A stretch of DNA of 64,000 nucleotides from Saxidomus purpurata (lineage: Eukaryota; Mollusca; Bivalvia; Venerida; Veneridae): NCBI GenBank assembly GCA_022818135.1, contig JAFMSR010000003.1, positions 12,600,549 through 12,664,548 of the forward strand. The letters run 5' to 3'. Below are positions 11,562 to 23,223 of this stretch, in pieces. The notes beneath the pieces are model-generated. The model made no database searches and was not told the DNA's origin. It was given only the letters and a program-made list of their open reading frames with translations. Both the position numbers and the translations under genes were made by a program. Position 1 is the stretch's first letter. Every line of letters starts with the position of its first letter.

Positions 11562-13354
11562 ATGGAATGCGGGTTGGGACATGCCAAACTTGCTAATTGC
11601 TACTTGCGGATTGCCACTTACTTATTGATAAATGCTGGTGGAAACATGCCATTTAGTAATTGCTAATTGCCACTTGCTTCTTGCTACTTGTTTATTGCTA
11701 TAGTTACTTGCCACTTGCTTATTGGTCAATGCTGGTTGAAACATGCTACTTGCTAATTGCCACTTGCTTAACTCGGTTTTGCCAATTGTCACTTGCTACT
11801 TGCTTATTGCTAAATGCTTGTTGAAACATGCGTCTTGCTAATTGCCACTTGCTTATAGTGGTTTTGTCAATTGCACTTGCCTATTGCCAATTGCCACTTG
11901 CTAATTGCTACATGCTACTTTCCACATGCTAATTGCTACTTGCTTATTGTTAATTGTGGGTTAGGACTTGCTATTTGCCACTTGCTTATTGCGGTTTTGC
12001 TAATTGCAACTTGCCACTTGCTAATTGTCACTTGCTAAATGCCAATTGCCATTTGCTAGTTGGGACATGCCACTTGCTAATACTTACTTGCCACTTGCTT
12101 ATTGCTAGTTGGGACATGTCACTTGCTAACTGTCACTTGCTTATTGTTAATTGCTTATTGCCACTTACTTTTTTTTTAAAAAATTTTTTTTTTTTTCTTT
12201 TGCTTGCTTGTTACTAATCACTAGTTGCCAATCGGTTATCGGTATGACTACCGAACATGGCTAGGAAATAACGAACATTAGCTATTATCATTTTATTGAA
12301 GTCAAATATTAAGTTTTTGATGTTAAAATGGAACATGCATACCAAAAATATATTATATTCAATCACATTCAAGCTTTTAATTTATACAATTTCAAAACGC
12401 GTGATCTGATTCATGTTCATAAACATTGAACATGAGTTACTATTAAAAGTAAACAAGACATCTATAGTGGTGTATGTATAGATTATAATGTTATAAGTAT
12501 ATTATGAATTATTAATAATATTTCATACTGAAAATATATTTAATATAAATAATCTTGCAGCTGAAGTCTGAACAAATTAGACGAGCAAACACCGAGCATA
12601 AACTATCATCTGATCATTTTATATTTAAAATATATATTTTTTATTTAACTAGATCAAATTCATACTTTATATAAATTCGTGTTTGTTCTAAATATGTGAT
12701 ATAATACACGTTGTGTATTAATTTTTGTCTCGCTCTCGCAATCAAAAGCGTTTGAACGACTCCAAAGGTAACTGGCAAGTAGTAACAAGTGGCAAAAGCA
12801 AATAGCAAGTAGAAATTAGCAAAAAGCAATTAGCAAGTGGCAATTAGAAAATGATAATTGGCAATGAGAAAATGGCAAGTAGCAAGTGTCAATAAGCATG
12901 TAGCAATGAGCAAGTGGCAATTAGCAAATGCCAATTGGCAATTATCAAGTGACATGTCCCAAGTAGCAATTAGCAAGTCAAGTGGCATGTCCCAAGTAGT
13001 GCAATAAGAAAATGGCAGGTGGCAATTAGCAAGTGTCCCAATTGGCAAATGGCAAGTGGCAATTAGCAAGTGGCATGTCCCAACTAGCAAAGCAAGTCAA
13101 TAAGCAAGGGAGGCGACATCCCAAGTAGCAATTAAGTATGAGCAAGTGGCAATTAACAAGTGGCATGTATCAACTAGCAATTAGCAAGTGGCAAGTGACA
13201 ATAAGCAAGGGCAAGTGACAATTAGCAACTAGCAATGGCAAACGGATAAGGGTTGCAAATAACAAGTGGCATGTCCAAACCTGCAATCAGCAATAAGCAA
13301 GTGGCAATTAGCAAGTAGCAATTAGCAAGTGGCATGTCCCAACCCGCATTCCAT
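11562..13354. mobile_element. FB2: 1.8-kb fold-back element with heptamer arms
   Basis: The left end starts atggaatgcgggttgggaca and the right end is its reverse complement. Flanks are atgttccct (11553-11561) and atgttcccg (13355-13363), a probable 8-9 bp target duplication with one mismatch at the last base. The left arm (to about 12235) is a quasi-period-7 array of words such as CTTGCTA, ATTGCCA, CTTGCTT and ATTGCGG; the right arm (about 12770 on) is the inverse (TAGCAAG, TGGCAAT). The middle 500 bp is unique AT-rich sequence. No transposase. Open frames here (NCHLLIATCHL repeats) are artefacts. Confidence 0.88.
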
Positions 13355-13363
13355 ATGTTCCCG

Positions 13364-14925
13364 CTACTTTAGAAATTCCTGCATTTATTTAATACTTAAG
13401 TTATAAACCGTACATTATCTTTTGAAACAAAGTTGTTTTCGGTAAAGACAGGGTCGTATATACGGACCCTGGTAAAGATAAATCATTTTTCGGTTCTTTT
13501 TCGGTCTTTTTTTGTATTTTACCGTCTTTTTCGGTCTTTCTATGCACCCACATTTTTTATTGTTAACATAAACCAAGGAAACGTCGGTGGAAGACGAGTT
13601 GCTGTCCAGACAGACAACTCGGAAACATTTAAAGACATTTAGTGTGCTCTCTGTGTAAAAATTGTATTGATAATGGCGCTGAGGCTAAAACTTTGGGAAG
13701 GAAAAAATCAAGAAATTAGCAATTTTTTAGCATTGTGAAATTGAACAATTATCTCTAGTCAAAACACATATGGTCAGAAGAAGTACAGTAAAAGAGCATA
13801 TGCCTTGACTTAACTAAAGAAGTTGTTCTGTGGGTTATTTTGATATGACTAACAAATGGGTTTCATTACAAAGTGTTTGGGCATAAATTGAAATACACAT
13901 TAGTCTGATGGTTTATTAAATGATAAAAACATTGTCTCTCTTTCAAAAGATTTGTTGTATTGGCTGTACATGTATGTAAGAAAACAAAATATGGTCTTTT
14001 AAAAAGATCATATTTTGTTTTAAATAGAATAAAAATATTTTCTTGCAAGAAACACTGTTATACCCCTGTAAACTTAGTACTGGTGTATATAGGAGTCACT
14101 TTGTGGTCTGCACCTTTTTGGCAGTTTATATTTAAGGTGTCTGTAGCTCTTTTATAATCTGTTTCCAAGTCTTTTTTACCTGTTTTGACAGCGAATATTT
14201 GTTTTTGTGAGGGGTTTTTATTTTTTTTTAACAAATCGCTCTTCGCCCGCTCCAAAAGTGGTTGAATTGGAAAAAAAATATTTTTATTTTTTTTTCGCTC
14301 GCTCGCTCCTACTTTTTTTGGATATATTCCGATGACCAAGAAATTAAATTGGTGTGGCCTAAACAATGCTGTAAGCATGACGTCATATAATATTGCGCCG
14401 CATGACGTTAAATGAGCGTTCGCGTAGAAAATAACGCTTTTCATTTATTCACCTATTGTAATATCTGGTCATGTTAGAATCGCAATAACATGCTTTTCAA
14501 CGCTGTTATCGTCTAATAAACAATAATTTGTCGTACTGATGCGCAGTTATTAACCACTCAGGTATCCGGCCTTCGTGGCTAATTATTGCGTATCAGTACT
14601 CCAAATCATTGTTTAAATTAACTAAACGATGGACACCGCTAGAACGGATGTTATTTTATAAATGAATTACTATTAATCAGCACAAATTCAAAAAGATCAT
14701 TGATTACAAAGTAACACTAATTAAGAAATTAATTAGATTTCTTAACTGGACTTGTCTGTCTGATAATATTAATATTAACATCAGTTTAAAGGTTTTAACT
14801 TATACAAACTGAAAAAGTAAAGAATAAATAGTCAACTAACATAGTAAATCGTGACCAGACTGCATATATGTGTCGGTTGGCCATGGCCTGCATTGGTCAA
14901 AATTATTTGCTTAAATCACAGCTCA
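13364..14925. other. Non-coding stretch
   Basis: No gene supported. About 14230-14350 (cgcccgctccaaaagtgg with long A and T runs) recurs in weaker form near 11400-11480, suggesting an interspersed repeat. The rest is plain AT-rich sequence. Confidence 0.45.
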
Positions 14926-15874
14926 AAACGTTTCTGTCCTGTATATGTTGCAACGTGCCTCATTAATTAACAGCTCGAAATGTTTCTGGCATGTGTGTTG
15001 CAACGTGCTTCATTAACTCCAATCTCCAAACGTTTTAGTCATGTGTGTGTTGCAACGTGCCTTCATTAACTCCCATCTGCAAATGTTTCTGTCCTGTATG
15101 GGTTGCAACGTGCGTCACTTAACTCCCATCTCCAAACGTTTTAGTCCTGTGTGTGCTGCAACGTGCCCCATGAAATCACAGCTACGAACGTTTCTGTCCT
15201 GTATGTGTTGCAACGTGCCTCATTAACTCCCACCTCCAAACGTTTTAGTCATGTATGTGTTGCAACGTGCCTCATTAAATTACAGCTCCAACTAGACGTT
15301 TTTGTCATGTGTGTGTTGCAACGTGCCTCATGAAATCACAGCCCAATACGTTTCTGTCCTGTATGTGTTGCAACGTGCCTCATTAATTCACAGCTCAAAA
15401 TGTTTCTGTCTTTGTGTTGCAACGTGCCTGATTATCTCCCATCTCCAAACGTTTTAGTCCTGTATGTGTTGCAACGTGCCTCATGAAATCACAGCTACGA
15501 ACTTTCTGTCCTGTATGTGTTGCAACGTGCCTCATTAACTCCCATCTCCAAACGTTTTAGTCATGTATGTGTTGCAACGTGCCTCATTAAATTACAGCTC
15601 CAACTTGACGTTTGTGTCCTGTATGTCTTGCAATGTACCTCATTAATTCACAGCTCAAAAGATTTTGTCTTGAATGTTTTGCAACATACCTCATTAAATC
15701 ACAGCTACAAACGTGTTAGTCCTATATGTGCTGCAACGTGCCTCATTAATGCACAGCTCCAAAAGAGTTTGTCATGTGTGTGTTGCAATGTGCCTCATAA
15801 AATCACTGATCAAAACGTTTTGTCCTGTTTGTGTTGCAACATGCCTCATTAGATCACAGCTCCAAACGTTTCTG
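14926..15874 (-). repeat. 52-bp minisatellite derived from a C2H2 zinc-finger unit
   Basis: About 18 head-to-tail copies of a 52-53 bp unit; the word tgcaacgtgc starts at 15051, 15104, 15157, 15209 and 15261. The minus strand of the unit contains codons for LMRHVATHTGQKRF: the end of a C2H2 recognition helix, the two zinc histidines and a TGEK-type linker. The part encoding the CxxC knuckle is missing (84 bp reduced to 52). The array directly abuts the last codon of the zinc-finger gene at 15875, so it most likely arose by deletion and amplification of that gene's terminal finger. Because 52 is not a multiple of 3 it is not coding across units. Plus-strand frames here (VLQRASLTPISK and similar) are artefacts. 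Confidence 0.85.
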
Positions 15875-16999
15875 TCATGTATGAGTTTTACTGTGCCTTT
15901 TTAAATCCGAGCTCATATAACATGCAAATTTGCAGAGATGACACTTGAAGCGTTTTTCACCAGTATGGGTGGCTATATGACGCCTCAAACCATGGCTGTG
16001 GTTACATGCATAACTACAGAAATGACATTTGTAACTTTTCTCTTGAGAGTGTGTTCTCATGTGATTTTTTAAATTACCGCTTTGATTACATCCGAAGTTA
16101 CACAAAGAACACTTAAAGCGTTTTTCTCCAGTGTGAACAGCAATGTGACCCTTAAGGGAACCTCTTGTGTTGCATGAGTAGTCACACAAATTACACTTGA
16201 AACTTTTCTGTTCAATATGCGCTGTTCGTTTATGTTTCTTTAGATAATCAAAATGATGAGTCTCAAAACTACACTGGTCACACTTTCTTTTTTCACCCGT
16301 GTGTTTTCTTTTATGTGCAATCAAGTCGCTTCTAACATAGGCTGCATAGTCACATTCTTCACACTTAAACGTCTTCTCTCCTACGTGTCTTTGCATATGA
16401 ATTTTCAAAAGATAACTTGTATCAATGGCGTAATTACATACGTCACACTTGAAGCGTTTCTCGCCCGTATGGATCTTCAAATGCCCCTTCAATTGGTATA
16501 TGTCACTGAATACATAAGCACAGACATTGCACTTAAATTCGGTCTCTCCCATATGGTCCCTTAAATGCTTCTCCAAGTCAAAAATAGATCTACTTGCATA
16601 ACTACAGAGGTCACACTTATTTGTCTCTTCAATCACGTCATGTTTTCTTTTATGTCTAATCAAGTTTGCACTATCTCTATATGCAAACGTACACTTATCA
16701 CATTTGAAAGGTTTCTCACCCGTGTGTTTTCGATTATGAATTGCCATAGCACCACTGTTGCGACACTGGTAACTACATAAACTACATTTAAAGGGTTTTT
16801 CTAATGCATGCTTACTTTTATGTAACTTCAAACTCTTCCTATAGTGGCTCGCAAATGTGCAAATTGTACATTTGAATGGCTTTTCTCCGATATGCGCATA
16901 AATATGTTCAAACAGCATGCGTTTATTGGTACTTTTATGGTTACAAATGTCACATGTGAACTTATCCTTCTCTGATTTAGCTAGTCTTGCTTCTGCCAT
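15875..16999 (-). CDS. C2H2 zinc-finger protein, 13 fingers (374 aa)
   Basis: The ATG at 16999 sits in a strong context (GGCAAGATGGCAG) and begins MAEARLAKSEKDKFTCD; the open frame extends 15 codons upstream but has no ATG there. Thirteen C2H2 fingers follow with almost no other sequence, mostly with TGEK-type linkers, of the form CxxC-x-[YF]-x-[CS]-x5-L-x2-H-x3-4-H. Finger 5 has a non-standard lead-in (IEETNKC) and finger 10 a longer AHIEQKSF linker. Likely a sequence-specific DNA-binding protein in the nucleus; no KRAB, BTB or SCAN domain is visible. The stop (TGA at 15877-15875) falls exactly where the glycine of the next linker would be, and out-of-frame finger remnants continue downstream, so the reading frame was probably longer once. 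Finger order parallels the two genes at 23224 and 27682 (for example LEKHLRDHMGE against LEKHLREHMGE), so these are paralogues. A 5' non-coding exon is likely but not located. Confidence 0.88.
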   Translation of the reverse strand: MAEARLAKSEKDKFTCDICNHKSTNKRMLFEHIYAHIGEKPFKCTICTFASHYRKSLKLHKSKHALEKPFKCSLCSYQCRNSGAMAIHNRKHTGEKPFKCDKCTFAYRDSANLIRHKRKHDVIEETNKCDLCSYASRSIFDLEKHLRDHMGETEFKCNVCAYVFSDIYQLKGHLKIHTGEKRFKCDVCNYAIDTSYLLKIHMQRHVGEKTFKCEECDYAAYVRSDLIAHKRKHTGEKRKCDQCSFETHHFDYLKKHKRTAHIEQKSFKCNLCDYSCNTRGSLKGHIAVHTGEKRFKCSLCNFGCNQSGNLKNHMRTHSQEKSYKCHFCSYACNHSHGLRRHIATHTGEKRFKCHLCKFACYMSSDLKRHSKTHT

Positions 17000-17044
17000 C
17001 TTGCCGGTATTGCAATACAGGTCAATACAATAAAATAACCACAC

Positions 17045-18420
17045 TCTCCGAAAGTCTCAACAATGTCACTGTTTTCTTTATTTTTTGGAATGAGAGTTTG
17101 TATGCTAAAATATATATTTTTTAATATGTTGAATAGGCAAGTCAAACAACAAAATGTTGATTTGTCTTTGTGTATTGTTGGATGCGCTAATCAATTCGAC
17201 GGTATTCACCATAAAATACTTCCGTTACTCTCGGAATGTAAGTTCACTACGCTGCGATGAAAGAGTAACTTGGAAATTTGATGATGAAGTAAGCGCAGTA
17301 ATGGAAAATTTCAATGTACAAGAAAAGCAACACACACCTTATGTGGGGAGACAGTTTAATATCCTTGTGTACCCATAGATGGTCGAAATGTGTGTGATTT
17401 ACTCGAGACAGAGACAGATATTTTATCAATTTTACCAGATCTACGTGACCTTCAAGAATTTCGGATATTTCTTGATGTTGCCCAAGGCCACGTCTATACT
17501 GATTAATGATAATTAATGTATCCTTTTGTTATAAATACTCCGACATCAATGATCAATGACGTCATTTTAATTGATATGAATGTGAAACCGGAAATGTCAT
17601 CAGGTGATAACGGAATATGACAATTATTGTCTTATTATATCAGTCACAAATAGTTTTTCGAACAATCCAATATTTTGAAAGTGCGAAAATCAAAGAAAGG
17701 ATCTGTCAGCAGGTTTGGTGTGTGTCGATTCCAATGTCATCGTTATAAAGTGACTGTATAATAGTCTATTGCAGACGAGGAACTGTATTTGTTCATGTCT
17801 TATATAAATAAAATCCTGTTCTGTTCTGTTATTGATTCGACTTATGCCTTAACCAGGGATCTTTCTGGCAGTTTGACAGGTACTGTACATTTTCACGGCG
17901 TTTTAATAGTTTTGAAAACCATGTCCTATGTCATTTAAATGGAGAATCTGTTTGTAGGTCAGGTCTATATCCGCCTTTAAATGTTTTTTGTATTGATCTG
18001 TAAGCCAACCTGTCTTTTTATCAAAAGTCACATTTCACTGTGACAACTCCCTCTGAGCTGGTTGTCATTATGACCTAGATCCTACAGAGTAAAATAAAAT
18101 CAGAATTAAGACAATGGGATATTAAAGTCCTTGCAAGTACCGATGGAATGTGAATTAAAAAAAAAAAGACAAGTTACCCTATAGATCAATACCAACACCA
18201 ATTTTTATGATATAAGTGTACAAAACCTCAGATCTAACGCTTATCACGTAGTTATTCTATTACTTAAATTCCAGTGTAATTCACCTTTCAATTATTCCAT
18301 CAATTAAGCACTAATGCGCAATCATCATTGTCGCATAGTTACTTAAACTCGCACCAAGCAGTATCTTCACAGTAGGCTATTCAGTTAAAAAGCATTGCCA
18401 AAGTAACAACAACAAAAAAA
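17045..18420. other. Non-coding stretch
   Basis: Upstream of the 13-finger gene. No supported frame and no strong repeat; the promoter and 5' exon of that gene should lie here. Confidence 0.4.
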
Positions 18421-18814
18421 CCTGGCCCCGATTTCACGAAAATACGTAAGTATTACTCAGTAACATGCTCAACTTGTTTCAACACCCCTTACATAGAATT
18501 TAAATTTGTCAGAATCGTATTTACCCATTTATTACATTTGTCAGTATTTGTGAAGGAAATGTTGTTTTATAGCAAGTAATTTATTGAAGTAAATTCTTAA
18601 AATTCTTGAGTTGTACTCAAATTAATTTTTCTCTGTATCTGACTTGCATTTAGTATTATACACATTTCTTTTCTTTCAACATGTTAATTTCATTAAAAAT
18701 AGACTCCGGCGTTAAATATGACAACAATAAATATCCTTATTTTAAGTGACAATTTGACTTTGAAATAACACTCAGCTGAGCAATTACTAAGTATTTTCGT
18801 GAAATCAGGGCCTG
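18421..18814. mobile_element. MITE with about 37-bp terminal inverted repeats
   Basis: The left end reads gatttcacgaaaatacgtaa and on to ttactcag at 18459; the right end (18776-18813) is its reverse complement with a few mismatches. The element is about 390 bp, AT-rich and non-coding. A non-autonomous DNA transposon. Confidence 0.75.
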
Positions 18815-18828
18815 ACATACGACGTTTT

Positions 18829-19606
18829 CTTGCATATCGGATCGGCATTTCCGGTGATTTTGCCCATGCCGGAAAAACCGGTCTGGCACCCCTCCTATGC
18901 CAGACGACTCTCGTGAATCACTTATGACGTAACGTTATAAACATTGTGACGTCAATTTCCCAAACACAACGTCGGAAAATCGTTTGTTTTTCATGATAAT
19001 TCATCATTTTGATAAGTTTGCATTAAGAAATCTACTTTAAAATGCAAGACGGCATGCAAGAAAAAGTTTCCATCATGAGACACTTGGCTCAAATGGAATA
19101 TCCGTCACCTCTGGTAACTTTTTACGGGAACTCGGCAGAGCCTCGTTCCCGCCAAAACAGTTACCCTCGGTGACGGATATTTCGATCTGAACCTCGTGCT
19201 CATGACAGAAATTATTATTCTTGCATATCGGATCGGCATTTCCGGTGATTTTGCCCATGCCGGAAAAACCGGTCTGGCACACCTCCTATGCCAGACGACT
19301 TTCGTGAATTACTGATGACGTAACGTTATAAACATTGTGACGTCAATTTCCCGAACACAACGTCGGAAAATCGTTTGTTTTTCATGATAATTCATCATTT
19401 TGATAAGTTTGCATATAGAAATCTACTTTAAAGTGCAAGACGGTATGCAAGAAAAAGTTTCCATCATGAGACACTTGGCTCAGATGGAAATATCCGTCAC
19501 CTCGGGTAACTGTTTACGGGAACTCGGCAGAGCCTCGTTCCCGCCAAAACAGTTACCCTCGATGACGGATATTTCGATCTGAACCTCGCGCTCATGACAG
19601 AAACTA
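18829..19606. repeat. Two tandem 391-bp units, each ending in a hairpin
   Basis: The word tgcatatcggatcggcattt begins at 18831 and again at 19222, and the two units are nearly identical. Each contains a hairpin whose arms include atatccgtcacc and its inverse ggtgacggatat and whose loop carries aactcggcagagcctcgttc (19129-19148 and 19521-19540). A third, internally deleted relative is at 62761-62880. No coding sequence is supported. Confidence 0.8.
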
Positions 19607-19979
19607 TTAATCTGTCAAAAAACGTGACGTTCGTTGGCATATTGCCGCAATACATCAAGTTCCATGCATTTATTCGCCATGCGATATAGTTCGATAACAT
19701 GCAAGAAAACCATTCAAGCCTGTCTCCAGGAATCAATATGTAAGATTAGTTCTGCTAAGAATTAAACTTTAAACATTTGTAAACAATTCAACAAGTCACT
19801 ATTAGTTGGCTGAGGCGCAAGAATTTGTCTTTTCCTAGTATCGCGATACCGACTACAATATCGTGATACATTGTAACTTTCTGTTGTCCGTTTTATAATG
19901 GTATTCTGATGAAGGCTTTCGCCGAAACGTTATATAATGATGATGATATAAATACGTTGTTGTAATAATGTGTTGTGTA

Positions 19980-20285
19980 GGAAATAGATTTCACATTTGA
20001 GTGATATACAGGTTAGTATATCACTGTGTGGAGTGTAGATGCGTAGTAGTCTAATCACGAAGGGCGAAGGCCTGAGTGATTAATTTCGAAGCATCTAAAC
20101 GACACACAGTGATATACTCATCGGTATATCACTCAAAAGAAAAATCTATTTCCATTCTAACACGATAATTTAAACAAAAAAATGTTTGAAGAGGTACTAT
20201 TTGATGCGCTTACACGAAGTCGCTGCCTTGAACTTGTAGTATTCCGTGCATTCCTTGCAGTTCATGACATTTTTGCATGATATTC
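19980..20285 (-). repeat. Palindromic interspersed element, copy 2
   Basis: Inverse-orientation homologue of 3289-3545, including the flanking word gctgccttgaacttgtagta. The paired gtgatatactcatcggtata/inverse arms flank a centre with gaaggcctgagtgatt. Two copies in opposite orientation in one 64-kb window support dispersal. Confidence 0.65.
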
Positions 20286-20995
20286 GCACCACTAAAATTA
20301 ATGCATAGTCCAATCTAAAATACTACAGACATTCTTGATTGGGATATTTGACGTTAATGAATTTGAAACGACAGTTATTGTACAAATTGTTTAAACCAGA
20401 TAACTCTTACAATAATTTATTGTTCAACTTCATAATATTTTGGCATAATTTATCTGCCAGATTTTATTTTCATTATTCAACCATTTCAATTGTTTTCATT
20501 CAAGCCACTGAAATGAAACTGGAATGTTTTTTGATTGTGTGCGACATATTATGATATATACTTTTCTTGCCTCATGCACTCTCTAGACTTATTTTCAAGT
20601 CAAATTCCCATACTCTGCACATGTAATCTTCTAGGGCAAACTAAAATTGCTTTAAAAGTCTAGATTTCAGATGATAAAGGGAATCCATTCAAAATGAGGC
20701 GATGTAGAGTTAAGATCATCATAGACACTGCACTTTCACCGTGTGTATAATTTAAAGTATCCGGTGTTTCCGTGATGGTTTTGACATAATTCCGACAAGT
20801 TCATACAATAAAGGACGATACTTATAAATAGAGCCAGTTAGAGTTCTTAGACACTGCAATTCCTCCTACTGTACTCTATCAATGTGTCGGAAATGTCAGC
20901 TCAATCACTTACATAGTTTTCCAGCACAAATGGGGAAAGCTAGAGTTATGATTCTTTGTCCTTGCTCTTAGTCTCAATAACTGCATTTTCTCTAG

Positions 20996-21000
20996 CAATG

Positions 21001-21040
<40 letters not shown>

Positions 21041-21165
21041 GATGATGATGATAATGATAATGATAATAAAAATAATATCTTTATTTAAAGAAGGTTTACA
21101 CATAAAGCAAGGCTCAAAACATACAAAACTTATTTACAATGTGGCCTTCTAGAAAAGAAACAAAA
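20996..21165 (-). mobile_element. LINE 3'-end fragment
   Basis: On the minus strand aatgtggccttct and ctttaaataaagatatt are followed by a run of ATT/ATC-type triplets (TAATGA repeats on plus). The same junction of 3'-UTR and (ATT)n tail occurs at the end of the LINE fragment at 61029-61955, so this is a short 5'-truncated copy. It starts exactly where the left and right segmental copies stop matching. Confidence 0.75.
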
Positions 21166-21174
21166 AAGGCAAAG

Positions 21175-22432
21175 AAACAAGAGCTGTCCCTCACAAGTGA
21201 CGAATGCCCCCGAAAGAGGTGCCTCAGTCTGTGTCCTCTCTATGTACTCAATTAATGTGCTATGTCATTTTAAAATCCTTCCATGCATGACAGAATAACC
21301 ATGCATACAGTATTCCATTACTTTAAACACTAAGTGTGACCTTGACCTTTGAGGTAGGGACTTGGGTCTTGCACGCAACACATCCGCTTGATGTGCTAGA
21401 CATTTTTGCAAAGTTATTTTAAAATCCTTCGAAGCATGATAAAGTTATAGTCCGGACACAAATGTATGCATATATACAGGATTCCATTACCTATAAACTC
21501 TAAGTGTGACCTTGACCTTTGTGGTAGGGATGTTGGTCTTGCACGCGACACGTCGTCTTGATGTGCTAGACATTTGTGCCAAATTATTTTAAAATCCTTC
21601 AATGCATGACAAAGTTACAGTCCGGACACGAATGTGTGCATATATGCATATATAGAGGAAGCCATTACCTTCAAACTCTAAGTATGACCTTGACCTTTGA
21701 GCTAGGGACAAGGGTCTTGCACGTGACACGTCGTCTTGATGTGCTAGACATTTGTGCCAAGTTATTTTAAAATCCTTCAATGCATGACAAAGTTACAGTC
21801 CGGACTAGAATGTGTGTATATATGGATATATAGAGGAATCCATTACCTTCAAACTCTAAGTATGACCTTGACCTTTGAGCTAGGGACGTGGGTCTTGCAA
21901 GCGACACGTCGTCTTAATGTGCTAGACATTTGTGCCACGTTATTTTAAAATCCTTCAATGCATGACAAAGTTACAGTCCAGACACGAATGTGTGCATATA
22001 TGCATATATAGAGGAAGCCATTACCTTCAAACTCTAAGTATGACCTTGACCTTTGAGCTAGGGACGTGGGTCTTGCACGCGACACGTCGTCTTAATGTGC
22101 TAGACATTTGTGCCAAGTTATTTTAAAATCCTTCAATGCATGACAAAGTTACAGTCCGGACACGAATGTGTGCATATATCGAGGATTCCATAACCTTCAT
22201 ACTCCAAGTGTGACCTTGACCATTGAGATAGCACGCGACACGTCGTCTTGATGTGCTAGACATGTGTGTCAAGTTCTTTAAAATCCTTCAATGCATGACA
22301 GAGTTACGGTTCGGACACGAATTTGTAAGTGAGGACGCACAGACGGACGGACGGACAGACAGACGGACGGATAGATGGACAGACGGACGGTGCGATTTTT
22401 ATATGCCGCCCTTCGGGGGCATAAAAAGGTAA
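21175..22432 (+). mobile_element. Non-autonomous element with 178-bp tandem core
   Basis: Begins AAACAAGAGCTGTCC and ends with a hairpin cgcccttcgggggcataaaa; atgcccccgaa near the start is the inverse of ttcgggggcat at the end. The core is about six tandem units; the word caatgcatgac recurs at 21600, 21778, 21956 and 22134 (exactly 178 bp apart), with variants at 21429 and 22289. A GACG/GACA microsatellite follows (about 22333-22390). The layout (terminal repeats, satellite-like core, microsatellite) matches the pearl-type elements described from bivalves; that assignment is from memory of the architecture only. Each unit holds TGACCTTGACCTTT. Confidence 0.78.
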
Positions 22433-23223
22433 ATGAAACAACAATATTCATTTATGCAAATATACATCCGACCCGACAAACACTCGCCATTACCGCAATA
22501 AGTGAAATTATAATTATCAGTTATACAGAACACATAATTTATGTAGACGTAGCACATGTAGAATTTATATTCTTGATATGGTAGATAATTGCTGCTGTTT
22601 TTGAAAAAGGAAGTTCTTGTATTTGTATTTGAAAGATGATATTGAAGAGATATTTCTGATAAATGAATAGTTTTGTATGAGTAACAAGCTCCATGAGCTC
22701 AGCCCGTTCAATATTTTTCTAGTTATGTTCCGGACAGGTATCGGACGGACAGACGGACAAAGCGGCGGCTTCAGGAGGGAGAATAAAAAAAGTATCGTAA
22801 ACTGTTCCATTCCTGCGTTTACTTTCATCAATGTACATGTACACAATTATCAGAATCAAACACAGAACTTGCGTCAGAAGCTATGTATTGATCATAATTT
22901 TAATGTTAAAACTGTTTATTTCTTGTTTTAAATGGTTTGGATCGATACCTTGAGCGATACTGAGTACTTGCAAGTAGTAAAAAATTCCCTTCAATTTGCA
23001 TCCGAGGCATCGGAGAAGCGGTCTGCATGAAAAAGTATTGTTCATGACGTAGTTTAGTCTAATGATTTCTCCCTTAAAAAATATTGTCCCTGGTTGTCTG
23101 GGGGGGCGCACCTTGCCAAAAACTATCTGAAACAACGGTTTAAACCTAATACCCCTGTCCTGTATGCGTTAAACGTAATTGGCACCACGTAAAAATCCAC
23201 GTATGTCTCACATGTATGCAACA

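Noticed and set aside
11954..13090. Open frames with NCHLLIATCHL-like repeats
   Set aside because: Produced by the period-7 array of FB2 on both strands; composition follows the DNA words.
14926..15874. CRISPR-like array (regular repeat with variable part)
   Set aside because: Units are contiguous 52-bp repeats without unique spacers, homologous to the adjoining eukaryotic zinc-finger gene.
15041..15904. Overlapping plus-strand frames with VLQRASLTPISKRF repeats
   Set aside because: They are the antisense of the 52-bp zinc-finger-derived minisatellite; the unit is not a multiple of three.
16253..16780. Plus-strand frames across the zinc-finger gene
   Set aside because: Antisense shadows of the C2H2 repeats at 15875-16999.
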